From Reticulitermes speratus (taxonomy: Eukaryota > Arthropoda > Insecta > Blattodea > Rhinotermitidae): 64,000 nt of DNA. A model generated the notes under the pieces. It ran no database searches. It was not told the origin of the DNA and saw only the letters and a program-made list of their open reading frames with translations. This document shows positions 23,310 through 35,382 of this stretch, piece after piece. How positions within the stretch are numbered: the stretch's first letter is position 1; every line of letters begins with the position of its first letter. The translations under genes and the position numbers were made by a program. The DNA lies in assembly GCA_021186555.1 (NCBI GenBank), contig JAJKFL010000014.1, forward strand, positions 23,381,033 to 23,445,032. Direction: 5' to 3'.

Positions 23310-25699
23310 TATTTTATTGTCAGTGGTATATTAAATTTGTATTAATTTCAGGTTTAATTTCTTCATTGTTTTGTAACTATTAATGTGGTTTAACAACATC
23401 ATTATGGGTGTCCTGTAATTTGCTTGTAAAACTAACTTTCCACTTTCACCTCAAAAGGAATTGCACCCATCATATGAATAGCTACTGTCATGAAAACAGA
23501 AAATCTTGAAACCTTATGTGTAACAGACTTGTCTGTACTTGGGGAATATTTCCATTTCCAACACTGTCTGGAATTATCTTGGTTCATCCATAGTTCTTCA
23601 TTGAGATATTATGATACTGTATTTCCAACATAATTTTGTTCGTCGATCTACATCACATGTTAGTTCCGTCCAGTTAGCCCCATAGCTGGCATAAAGAAAC
23701 ATTAAGTCAACAAAGTTACTTTATTTAATTCTTCTTACTAATTACAGGATTGGAATTCTGACTGGTGGGTTTATCTGCTGTGTGCATTTGTTATGTATTA
23801 TGTACCAGTATAGAGTTGACAGTCGATAGTACAGTTGTTCCCATCTGACATCTCTGATCACATTGCAGTAATTCTGTAATACAAACGGGGATGTAGCCAT
23901 TGTCTACAAGATATTATTGCTCAATCACAGCTGTTGAAGATATATATGGCATAACTGCAATAATATCCAAAGTCCAAAGATAGAAATGAGTTGAAGTGCA
24001 TGTGTTATAATAGGTTGTGTGTGAGTGTGAAGAATCAAAGAAAATTAATTATATTTTATGTATTTATTACCATTTGCTGTCTCTAGTTTCATTATATTAC
24101 CTTCTTTGTACTTATAAGAATTAATGAACAATATCTTCAATTTGAGTCACATGTTGGAGCTACATTTTGTATCAAGAAACTGACTGCGTCACTGCCAACT
24201 GCCACGTTTGCTACTGCTTTAATTTCAAAACTAAATACTTTATTCATGTAGGACACCTAATAGTGGCTTTATATTTCTTTGAAAATATTTGTCTTTGAAG
24301 TTCTACTTTACTTCATGCTAAAACATGTTTTATCATCATCCTTGTCTAATGTCACTATCAATTTCCTCAGTATGTTTAAAGGAAACAAGGTACAGCATTG
24401 TCATTGAAAGTATTTATATGTTAATTTGTATGTGCTTCTGCAGCATAAATTAAAGACATTTCTTTTGAAGTTTATTTTTGATCTAAATTCATGCAGCTTT
24501 TTGTTGGCCCATCAGTCTGCAACATAATTGTTCTGATTGCAGGGGAAAGAAGAGAAACTGAAACAACAAAGAAATAGATAGTAATGATATTTGGTTATAT
24601 AACTGCCGTGATATTGTATGTATTTGTTGGCATTAGATAAAGGGAGATTGTTTACTTGACTTTGGCAAATAACTCTTATCATATTGCTTTCATGTTCACT
24701 TCAATATAAGAACAATGAATGCATACCATCATAGAAATTTATACTGTGAAGCCTTTGTACTTTACACTGTTATACACACAGAATTACCAACATCCTTGAT
24801 ACGTGTCAAATTTAATGTGTGGTATATTGAGAACATTCATAATCCTGTTGTAATATGTGGATTTTTAATACAATATTATGACTGGTTGAAGTTGTGTCCT
24901 GGAAAATCAGATTTCCCATTTGTACTTTACAGGAGACTCTTGGCATAGAACCATTTGATCCTATGGACACAAAGAAGGGGAAAACTGTGCATGAAAATTT
25001 GTTTATATGTATAAAGATGATGTCAACGTGACTTAACATGAGCTGTGAATTCAAGAAGCTTTGCTTTAAGCATTACATGTGCTCAGCATTGCCTGTCCAT
25101 GTAATCTTTGCACTTAATATACAAAACTATGAGACAGGTATTTGCTTCATAAGAAACCTTGGGTTTTGTAAACTACATAAAGTGAAACACCATTAAGAAT
25201 AGCACACAAATTTCTGTATGAATTGTATTCCCTTTAACCAGACTTAATAATTACAGTAAAATGGCTTGCTTTCTCTGTCTTGCTAAAGAAGCGTACCATG
25301 GAACAATTATAAACCTTTAGCATAGACAAATTTCAGGCATATTTGTAGGCCATGTCCTTGTTTGTCCATCCCTGTCCTTTCACTTTCAGTGCTGACATTT
25401 ATTAAAATTGCAAGTCTTTTAACTGCTCAGCTGGCAGCTGGCTGTTTATTAATGCAACAAGAGGACATAAGAGTTCACCACATCCTTGTACTGTACTTAT
25501 CACTGATCAGGGTAAGTCGTGCATCTCATTCTTGTGTTTCACCTAGAAATAGCAGTAGTTGACATTACTTGCATTGAGAAAGATGATATTAGGTAAAGAT
25601 ATTGTTTCACACTAACAACTCTTGTAAAGCTATATTTTAGTTCTTGTTTTACAAATTCAAGGATACAAAATGATGACAACTTTACTTTTAATCTACATG

Positions 25700-26835
25700 T
25701 CTGTTTTGTAGTCGTACATTTGTGGTTTGGCGCATGGAAAAGAGACACTCCAACATTTTATTTGCCATCTTAATGACATCCACGCAAATATTAAGTTAAC
25801 TTGAGAAAAATGGGACATTACCGTTCCTGGATGTCTTGGTAAAGAAAAAGACAGATGGCCTGCTCAGCCACATGGTATACAGGAAAACTACACATACAGA
25901 CTTGCATCTGCACACAGACTCCAAGCATCATCTGGCATAAAAAAGGGCCGTTCACTCTCATCCACCATGTGCAAATCATCTGTGACGACGATAGCATACA
26001 GCAAAAAATACGGCACCTAAAACAAACTTTCAAGAAAAATGGATACAGCAGTCAGGTCATTCAGCAAGCCCTACACACCAAGAACAAGCCTCAGACAGCA
26101 ACTGAGAAACCTGCTGGGGTTGCCTTACTTCCATACCAGCATTTCACATCCAATAAAATAAGCAGGCTGCTGGCTGAACATAATATCAAAACAATTAATA
26201 TTCCAGTGAAGAAAACCATCAACACCTTAAGACTGATCAAGGACAATCTAGGCCTGAGAACATCTGGCATGTACTGCATTCCATGTGAATGTGGCAAAGT
26301 GTATGTGGGCCAGACATCTAGGAAAATTGAAGTCAGATGTCAAGAACGTATAAGACACCCATGGCCAGTCAGAAAAATCTGCTGTAGCAGAACATATACT
26401 AAACATAGGATATGAAATTCAATTTGAAAAACGTAGATTGACCAGGACAACCGCCTACATGGACCGTATAGTGAAACATGCAGTAGAGATACAATTGCAT
26501 CCCAGAAGCTTCAACAGGGGGGCTGGCTTCACTTTAAGCCAAACATGGCAGCCAGTAATCAATATACTAGAATACTCTGCATAGCCATCAATAGACAGCC
26601 AAGGCCAAGTTCATCAATCTTTTGACTCCACATACTAACCAGATTGGTTCGCACTCCATCCTGAGCCCCGGCCAGATAGAGATGTATATACAGGACAGCA
26701 GGGCATCAAGTCATCAGTTGCATGCTAGATGATCTGTGTTAGTAGCACCCTGAAAATGGGGACAGAGTCAGTCCATTAAACATTAGAGAATTTTTACATA
26801 TTAACGCAGCTCTGTAACCAAGAAGATTTAATTGA
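25700..26835 (+). mobile_element. 5'-truncated Penelope-like retroelement
   Basis: Frames joined by frameshifts read like the late reverse transcriptase of arthropod Penelope-like elements: FVVWRMEKR, NGTLPFLDVLVKKKTDG and VYRKTTHTDLHLHTDS. Then comes a longer frame (to 26415) with IQQKIRHLKQTFKKNGYS and the GIY-YIG endonuclease core GMYCIPCECGKVYVG then QTSRKIEVR. A final fragment reads SAVAEHILNIGYEI to QTWQPVINILE. The RT catalytic YVDD region is at the truncated edge and degraded. The tail at 26745-26800 keeps a decayed CTGAAGAT-stem-GAAAC motif. Confidence 0.88.
25972..26415 (+). pseudogene. Penelope polyprotein fragment with GIY-YIG endonuclease domain
   Basis: Part of a 186-codon open frame (from 25855; only the part from about 25972 is in the element's own frame). 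The first part covers the RT-endonuclease linker; the second the GIY-YIG signature GMY...VYVG with the following QTSR. The frame breaks at 26415 just after ERIRHPWPVRK, where a frameshift moves the conserved continuation into another frame. GIY-YIG nicking cuts the target for integration in intact elements (family knowledge). Not functional here. Confidence 0.8.
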
Positions 26836-27174
26836 AGTTTTAGTTTACCTCTCATTTCTTCTGTACCATGAAATGCCTCATCATTTGGAGTAGCACCTAA
26901 AGATGTCACTGTGTAAAGATAGAAGTGACACCTGTGTGCCTAAGCACCATACCATTAAGGATTTTTGGGGTCATGAAATAAAAGCTCCACTAATTCAAAG
27001 CCTTAATACTAAGTGGAGGTGAGTAGTCATTTCATATTTTGGATCCTTTTTTCTACTGGGAAAATATATTGGTGTGGGTCTGGATGTGATGCTTCTTCAG
27101 CAGGGAGTCAAGATATACCAAACACAGCACTGTACTGGTCACAGTATGACACCTTACAATAATATACTTGTAGC

Positions 27175-27240
27175 ATACATACACGCATACATACATACGT
27201 ACGTACGTACGTACGTACATACACACACACACACATACAT
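27175..27240. repeat. ACAT/ACGT simple repeat
   Basis: Alternating CATACATA, (CGTA)n and (CA)n blocks; the GTAC-rich centre is self-complementary. Confidence 0.9.
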
Positions 27241-27956
27241 CTGACTAGCTGAGCAAGTGTTAGCTTCTCAAGAAGGACTGCTTGCTGGATTTCACTAGGT
27301 AGTTATACACTTTTCATACATAAAATATTCTAGCTGTTACCAGTACTGCCATTGGTAGTGCTGATATGTGAGTGGCTATTTGGCAGAAGTGACATCCTTT
27401 TCTGTATAATGTAAATAATTTCTGGTCCTGCAACCAAGATATATTTATGGGAGGAAAGCATAAATTTTACTGCACCATATGTTCCTCTTCTGTCGTACAC
27501 TGTACTTAGGTGGTGTGACAAATTTCGTAATGTAGGGCATACATACAGTTTGCTTCCATTCTTATCTTTATATGTCTTCATTTCTGTCTTGGCTCCATGT
27601 TGGTGAAGAGATTGAAAGTCATGATGATTGTTTCATTCTGTTCACAAATTCATAACTTTCTTCAATTGGATGCTTGGTATAATTTTAGACTAGAGTTGTT
27701 TCCTACAAATGAATAATTATGACTGTCCTTTATTTATACATTTCCTTCACAGAAATATTCCATTATAATAGAAGACACCCGAAAGATATCCTGCCAGTGA
27801 CCATGTTAGGAAAGCTTCTGTTAAAATATAGCTCAGTTTAGAAAGGCAGTGAAGTAGACATCATTGTTTCTCTGCCATTTGAGCATTAAGGCAGAGAAAC
27901 ACTCAACTGCAGTTCATTTTGATGTGTCTTCACAGATTCATACACTTAAACACTGT

Positions 27957-28472
27957 GAGATTTGAGGTTTTTACAGTGGTGTTGCTGAATGCTCAAGTAT
28001 TCTGGGATATGATGCTCTGTTGTTGCAAGAGGGGATTCCAGTGTTTTGAAGGATCATGTTGCCTTCCTCTTCAGGGTCAAGCAGTCCAAGCAGGAACCAC
28101 TTGCCCAATGTCACAGTGTCGTGACCCAGAAGACTTGAGTTTACTTAAAGATTAATTACATATTGGATTTTTAAATTAAGTCTTCATGGTGAAGGTTGTA
28201 ATTTATACGTATATTATTTTATAGTGGCCAGAAACTTGGGCCTGCTCTGCAGCTTTCACGTGACAAGCATGCTGCACAGTAAATGCAATACAAATCATTC
28301 TGTTCTGCCAATTGACAGAATGACTGAAAGAAAAAGAGTGTCTTTAACAGATCCAAGTGTAAATGTAGAACAGAGGTTAGGAGGATGAATACAAATATGT
28401 CTGTCTTCCGGGACATACTGCTGTGTGGTCTAATCTTCACAAGGGTTGCCATGAAAAAGTCAAATCTCAAAT
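27957..28472. mobile_element. MITE-like repeat with diverged inverted ends
   Basis: The left end reads GAGATTTGAGGTTTTTACAG, continuing to CAAGTATTCTGGGATATGAT. The right end, reversed, reads GAGATTTGACTTTTTCATGG. The left part resembles the elements at 6262 and 63575. A misleading open frame (27919-28155) reads VFWDMMLCCCKRGFQCFEGS, the pseudo-protein signature of this family; I do not treat it as a gene. Confidence 0.55.
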
Positions 28473-29739
28473 AAGTGTCTTTGATGGTAACATAACTTTA
28501 ATTGAAGTTTCTACAATTTCAACTGCCCTCAGCCTTTAGCATGTTGGCTAACATGAGGCACACCGGTGGCACGCATACGATCATTCAGGACGTACCATGA
28601 CAGCCATCAGTGGTCTCACTCCAAGCAAAAGTTAATGGTGTGGCAAACATCATGGTATGGCACTAACGCTCTGTAAATCCAGCATCAGTATGTAGAGAAG
28701 GAAAAGTGACCTCAGATGTTGTGGAACCTGCTAGTGAATCCCATAAGTGAGGAAAATCGTAAGCAAATACAAGAGATATTAGCTTGGTACCTGTTGAACG
28801 ACTGAGTACAATGGCCTCTGTAGCCACATGTTAGACTGATATATGCATCCCATAGTCCTCAGCAAGTAGGATATGACAGATGAGCAAATTCACATAGTGA
28901 AGAGGACAGTCTGAAATACAATACAGTCACAAACCATACACCATAAAAAGAAACATCATAGAACAAATAAAATAAATAATGATATGGATATACCTAACAA
29001 GAGGAACCTGTATATACAGTAATATACAACATAAATCTATACACAGCAGACTCTTGATTACAATCAATCACTTCCTAGTAATATAAATTTTTCAACAGAG
29101 TAGGAGGGGTGAGAAATCATCATCATCTTCATCATTTTTATTGAATTGCATAAATCCATTACAAGGACTCAGAGACCTGCCAGATATAGAACTAGTCACA
29201 TCATGTCACAATATAATAAATTTAACATAGAACAATTACATTAAAAAGTAATAAAACTTCCCTAATATAATAAATAAGAACTCTTTGAATGTTATTTTAA
29301 ACTGTTTGCTGCTAGTGGATAAACAATCTTGAAGGGCAGCTTATTTCTATTATATACTTCACTACAGTAGTCCAGCAACATGATTTTGGATAGTTAAGAC
29401 AACATGTTTAAAATTATGTAACAGTTGAAAGGAACTTCTCCTGTTAGTGGAAAATCATTCAAATTTATTTAATGGCCTGATTTAAGGTCTTTCATGAATG
29501 GGGAAAGAGGTAAAAAATTTGGACAGAAAATAGTGGTTGCCCTTCTTACGGACTCAGCTACTGCTTTTGTCAAACATGACGCCAAACCACTTATACATCA
29601 CAGATTCAAGGAAGACAGCTGTGAACCATGCTACTCAACCAGCCAGTTGCGACAAGTTGAATGTATGACCGCAGGTGGCCTGGCGTTAGTGTCTTTGCCT
29701 CAGTTTCCACGAACTGTAATCCGTGGTTCCCACCTATAC

Positions 29740-29821
29740 TAGATAATCTGTGTTTTCCACCATATTGAGTGGTACGTACGCGGTATCGAACGGGCAAGGC
29801 GTTGTTGTTTACGGCGTTATG
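29740..29821 (+). promoter_or_regulatory. CpG-rich segment: candidate promoter and non-coding first exon of TTC14
   Basis: The sequence abruptly becomes CpG-rich at about 29770-29830, with GTACGTACGCGG, ATCGAACGGG and TTTACGGCGTTATG, unlike its surroundings. A consensus donor GTAAGTGTG begins at 29822. The first TTC14 coding exon at 36852 opens with an acceptor and 45 untranslated bases, so it needs an upstream non-coding exon; this is the best candidate. A CCGCCATGTTG element (YY1/Pho-like) lies at 29977-29987. Transcription start not determinable. Confidence 0.42.
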
Positions 29822-30292
29822 GTAAGTGTGACGTGTGTTCTATTTATGCAGATAGTCCACAAGTGTATTGTTTAGGTTCTGTTTCACTTCACGTTTAGAG
29901 TACGCTGCTTTGGTAAGAATTGTTATTGTAGTGCCGAAAAATTTGGTTTCTGTATCGGCCTTTTGTTCATGAACATCCGCCATGTTGAGTTCCATGATTG
30001 GGATGACGCCAATTACTCTGCAGAAATCTGTGCTGCTTAATGCAGTTTGAAAGTGAAATTATGGTTTACCACAATAGGCAGTGGATGAAAGTACCTTGTT
30101 ATAGGCGAAGTTTGGCGTTGCACATTCTGCCATCAGTATGTACCGTGCTGCTTTTACGTTGTAGAATCTGAAGTGGCGTAATTGCATTGAGGTGTAGCAA
30201 AGGTCGCACCATAATACAATTACGTAACTGGCTGTTTCAGCGTAATGTGAATGGAAGGCACGAAGTAAAAGGACGAATGGATGGGATAGAAA

Positions 30293-30575
30293 TAGGTAAA
30301 CTCCCTGACTACGCCATGAAGGCATATAGGAGGAGTAGGGGTATAGCTCCACTCATTGTTAACCTCGGCGCTAGTTGTAGGTGAGTGGTCATTTTCACGT
30401 CTCGGTCGCTTTACCCCCGGGAAAGAACCCCGGTGCCGATGGAATAGGAGTTGGGGTGGGCCCTAGAGCTGGTCTGGATGTTCTGGAGAAAAATCTCTTG
30501 TGCCGACCGGGATCAAACCGTGGGTGGTTCACCCCATAGCCCAGTTACTATATTGACTATGCCATTCCAGCCTCT
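30293..30575 (-). mobile_element. SINE, same family as 13455-13741
   Basis: Aligns along its length with the 13.5 kb copy: TAGCTCCACTC, TTAACCTCGGCGCTAG, TCGCTTTACCCCCGGGAA and GGTCTGGATG in the same order. It is more diverged in the tRNA head (box B decayed) and I find no clean target duplication, so it is older. Confidence 0.85.
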
Positions 30576-30679
30576 GTGTAGATAGGATTTGTGTTATCAA
30601 CATGAAATGTATGCACATGAGGTTTAAGTAATACGCAAATACATACAAGCATTTTATGAGCCTGGTGAGTATAGTAATG

Positions 30680-30860
30680 ACTTACGGGCGGGATGACCGG
30701 AGGTTCGGGGTTTGAGTCCCAGTGGAGGCATAGGTTTTTCTCACCATGTCCAGCCTGCTATTCAAGGGATATGTGGGGAATTGTCTTTGCGCGAAGGCAC
30801 GTGCAGCAGGATGCTGACCACTTGCCTGCTAAGGTTAAGAATGAAGCTGTATCTTCTTTA
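30680..30860 (+). repeat. SINE-like fragment with box B
   Basis: Starts with a tRNA-like GGTTCGGGGTTTGAGTCCC (box B-like), followed by a moderately GC-rich body ending near TTGCCTGCTAAGGTTAAGA. Box A is not convincing. Open frames over it are not coding-like. Confidence 0.45.
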
Positions 30861-32883
30861 TGCTACATATATTGTGGCAAGTTCAATTAAGCAAGCACTG
30901 GGACTACTAACATTTACTCACTCCCATGTAATAACCAGGGTTAAGTGTGTGGTAGTGTAGGCTCATAAAACTTTATACACAGGAGTTTGCTTTGATTCTA
31001 CAAACATACATGTCTGTCTGTCTGTCCCTGTCTTCCCCCCCCCCCCCCCCCCCCGCCTTTTTGGTAATATAAACGGCCACTTTATTTCAGCATTGTGTAC
31101 CCATATAGTATGATGGTGGATATACTGAAACATTCAAGGTTATTGAGACTCCGATATTAAGTGACAAAACTAGTGTTAAAGATGGAACTATATGTGATCA
31201 CTGCCATAAGATTAAACTGGAGTTAGAAGAGACATTAGAACTAAATTCAGCTAATTAAATAATAAAATTACTGCAACAAGAGATAAATCTGAAGACAGGG
31301 ACAAGCAGCATAAGTACTGATGAGAGTAATATCAATCATGATTCTGAACTTAATCACGTTACGAATAAATCAAATACTTGGACTAAAGTACCTTCCAACA
31401 AAGGCAAAATAAACAAAGAAAACCACTTGTACAACAGTATCATCCAATACCGATAGTAAATTGGTATGGTATATTACAAAACCTCAATGATGATCTTGAA
31501 GTAATGCAGTCTCAAGGTTCGATGAACACAACTAAAATAGTAAGGACTAAAGTAAGTGATTTTTCAAAAAAATAAAAAAAGTTATTATTGGCGATAGCCA
31601 TATCAGAGATTATGTTGCAGAAATAGCTCATAACTTTTAATGTCCTTGGAAATGTGATGCCTGGATCTAGATTAGAAAGCATTACACATTGGCTAAAGAG
31701 GAAAAAGATAAATTAAACCATGCTGACATAGTAATTATCTGTGGAGGAGTGAATGATAAAAATAAAAATGAATCCACCACTGGTCTTAGATACATCAAGA
31801 ACTTTGTGGCTAATCGAAAACATACAAATATCTTGCTGGTGACAGCATGACCTACCTTCACGTTCGTGTATTAATAAGGAGGTACAAGCGTTTAATAGAA
31901 AATTATATAAAATGATGAAGACGATGTATCATGTAACAATAATACAAACCAGCTCAGCTAGAGACTCCTTCACATGACATGGATTACATATGAACGCATC
32001 GGGTAAACATTGATGGCTAATGTAATTTCAAGTAATATAAAAAATATTTTGACAAGACCAAAGATACAACCTATCACCCTAGAATGGAAATTAGGCCAGT
32101 TGGATCCTACTGTTGAAGAGATCACTTCAGATAAAAATGACAGGACAGCAGAATGAAAAAAACAGTTCACCTCAGACCTCAAGAAGACAGAAGAAAACAC
32201 CAGTGATGAGGAATGAAGATTTTTATGGGCGAGTTCTCTAAAAACAGTATATTAAGAACTGGTATAAGAAATATTAGGGACCAGATTTCCCAAAAAAACC
32301 ATGCATACAGTAGTAATTTGGTAACCCTAGTGAATAAGTCAACCCAATTATCACACCATAATACAGTCTACTTAATAGAACCATGCAGGCGACGTCAACA
32401 AATGAATACTCTTCCAAACACTTATCTGGTACACAGTTCTTGAAAATTTACCACAAAAATATAAGAGGACTGACAAAATAAAATTAATGAACTTTTATGT
32501 CATATGCGTTCAGATTTACTCCACCAATTATGTTTCACTGAACGTCACTTAAATCAGTCTGAATTAGATCTTACTCATAAAGTTAATTATTCATTGGGAG
32601 CTAAATTCTGCAGAAAGGAAATACAAAAAGGAGGTGTTAGCATTTTTGTAAAAAGGGTTTACAATTCACTATCTTAAGCCTTGATAGTTACAGTATGGAT
32701 CAAGATATTGAAGTATGTGCACTTCAATTTTATTATATCTCTAAATATCTGTGTTTTGGTTATTTATAGATCACCGACAGGTAAATTTAATAATTTTATA
32801 ATTCGATTAGATATGATATTGCAATCATTGTTACTCCAAAATTGAATCTTATAATATGTGGGGTTATAAGTGTAAATTATCTT

Positions 32884-33010
32884 GAGATCTGTGCTCTTCT
32901 GGGATATTATGCGGCATCGTGTGGTCGGTAAACGATTACCACACGACGCCGCGTAATATCTCAGAAGAGTGCAGATCTCATCAACATCACGGCAGAAGCC
33001 TGAAATCTAG
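32884..33010. mobile_element. Palindromic insertion of 127 bp inside the LINE
   Basis: 32884-32979 is a near-perfect inverted repeat: the arm begins GAGATCTGTGCTCTTCTGGG and contains GCGGCATCGTGTGGT. It is followed by a 31 bp tail. Flanking direct repeats GTAAATTATCTT (32872-32883) and GTAAATTCTCTT (33011-33022) differ at one base, and the LINE endonuclease reading resumes after it. Confidence 0.85.
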
Positions 33011-34166
33011 GTAAATTCTCTTAATTATAGTAACAAAAAGAATCAATTAGATGATCTTTTAAATTCCTACAATCTTTTAAGCACAGTTAAGTTCCCTACT
33101 GGAATTTGTAATAATGCCAATACAGCTATTGATAATATTTTTATTGATATCAACAAGATAGAAAACTATGAGGTATACCCATTAATAAATGGACTGTCTG
33201 ATCATGACGCACAAATTATAATTTTAAATGTTTTACAAAATAAGCCACATGAGCATCAACCTTATTTTAGAAGAAACATTAATAAATACACCATAGCAGA
33301 ATTTTAATAATAGTTTAGTTATGAAACATGGGATCTGGTTTTTGAAGGTGATGAGGTTAATGCAATTTTTAATGCCTTTTTGAACTTATATTTAAGGATT
33401 TTTTACTCCAGTTTTCCTTTAATCAAAAGCAATAAAGTAATACATAATAATTCTTGGATAAAGATAGGGATAAAAACCTCCTGTAAATGAAAAAGGGAAC
33501 TTTACATAGCAAGCAGAAACAGCAATAATGCAACTATTTAAAAAAAACACTACAAATCTTATTGTAAAATACTGTCAAATGTTATCAAAGAAGCTAAAAG
33601 ATTGTATATGATAAGCAAATAAGAAATTCTACTAATAAAATTAAAACATTTGGAAGATAGTAAAGCAAATCATACAGCAATTGAATCCTTAAGCATTGGT
33701 GGTATGATTATTAATAACTAACAACACACTGCTGATATCTTCAACAACTATTTCCTTTCAGTAGCTGGTAACATCAACAATAATAATAATAACAATGTGC
33801 ACACACAAAATAAATATAATCACAAGAATGACCATAATAATAGTTTTTTACAATTGTGTCACAAATCTATAAGTCTGCATACTCAAAAATAAAATGGAAA
33901 CCCACAACTACTTTTGAAATTGAAAAGATAAGTCTTTTAAATCAAAGGGCTCCCATGGCTATGATGACATTTCCTCCAAATTATTAAAAATAAGTTTTCA
34001 TTCATAAGCACACCCCTAAATTATGTATGTAGTAAAGTTCTTATTAAGGGTATTTTCCTCAGTAGATTAAAATTCTCTGTAATAAAACCTTCATACAAAA
34101 AAGGAAACAAAAAAAGACACATCTAACTACAGACCAAGTTCATTCTTAAAAATTTTTGAAAAATTA

Positions 34167-35382
34167 ATGCAAACAAGACTGTTGGAACACTTGCTTAATA
34201 ATAATATCTTAAGTGTGGAACAGTATGGATTTAGGACAAAATTAAAAACTGAAAACACCATCTGTAAATTAACAAATGAAGTTGTAAATCCTATGAAAAA
34301 CAAATTAATAATGGGAGGTATGTTTTGTGATCTCAAAAAAACATTCAGTTGTGTTAATCATTATATACTGTTATATAAACTAGAAATGTGTGGAGTAACT
34401 GGTAAAGATAAAGAACTATGAGTCTGATCTTAAAGGTAGATACCAAAGAGTTTCAATTTGTAAGAAGACATCATTATAGTGCCCTCTCTAATTGGGCACT
34501 GATAAAACATGGTGTCCCACAAGGTTCAATCCCAGGTCCCCTATTGTTTCTCCTATTATATATATATATATATATGCCTGATCTACCTAAGTGTGTAAAT
34601 AATATATCTATATCTATTTTGTTTGCTGATGATACAAGCATACGTTTTACTCATTCTGACATCACCGAACTTAATGTGATTATTCATACAGTCCGTAAAA
34701 TTATAAATACTTGATTTAAAGATAATTCTCTTTAATTAAATTTTGAAAAAACTTATTATATTCACTTTAAGATGAGGAATAGCCCATCTATTGACTTGAA
34801 GATTGGCTCTGATGATAATTTAATTTCAAATGCTTTACATACAAAATTTCTTGGATTAACTATTGATAGTATGTTGCAATGGAGAACACACATAGATCAA
34901 CTAATAATTAAATTAAGTACTGATTGCTATGTAATTAGATCTCTTAAACCTTATATGCCCCATAAGACATTATTATCGATTTATTATTCTCTTTTTTCAT
35001 TCTGTCATGAGTTATGGTATAATAATTTGGGGTATTCTTATCACAGTATAAAAAATTTTTGGGTGCAAGAAAGAGTAATTACAATCATTATGGGTCATGG
35101 GAATAGAGACTCTTGTAGAAATTTGTTTAAGGAACTAAAACTTTTACCATTTATATCACAATATATCTTTTCCTTGTATTTGTGGTTAATAACAGAGATC
35201 AGTTTTTGATAAACTCAGAAATTCATAGTATAAATACTAGACATGGTTCTAACCTTCATTCACCTCTGGGAAATTTGGATATTTATCAGAAGGGAGTTCA
35301 CTACTCAGATATTAATATTTTTAATAGTCTTCCTTCTAGTATAAAAAGTTTTTTTGATAATCCTAAGACAAAGTGGTTTTAA
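34167..35382 (+). pseudogene. LINE reverse transcriptase remnant, four frame-broken pieces
   Basis: Open pieces at 34167-34421, 34418-34714, 34772-35209 and 35182-35382 together cover the RT palm and thumb. The CDL (first catalytic Asp) and FADD motifs are intact, but frames are shifted near 34420, 34715 and 35200. A TA run sits after GPLLFLLL. Enzyme family: target-primed reverse transcriptase. Confidence 0.88.

Larger units (their letters stand above)
22211..29740. other. Intergenic region, repeats only
   Basis: About 7.5 kb between the probable polyadenylation site of the first gene and the CpG-rich start of the TTC14 locus. Contains a GT-rich microsatellite (22290-22350), a Tigger MITE, a Penelope-like fragment, an ACGT/CATA repeat (27175-27240) and a foldback repeat. 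One acceptor-led open stretch at 24933 is considered under findings. No confident gene. Confidence 0.6.

Noticed and set aside
23071..23334. 87-codon + strand frame
   Set aside because: Antisense over a Tigger MITE; the meaningful residues are on the other strand.
25362..25562. 66-codon + frame before the Penelope element
   Set aside because: Hydrophobic low-information product, no splice context, no recognisable family.
27919..28155. 78-codon open frame with VFWDMMLCC
   Set aside because: It lies over a dispersed foldback repeat with a known pseudo-protein signature; no splice or start context.
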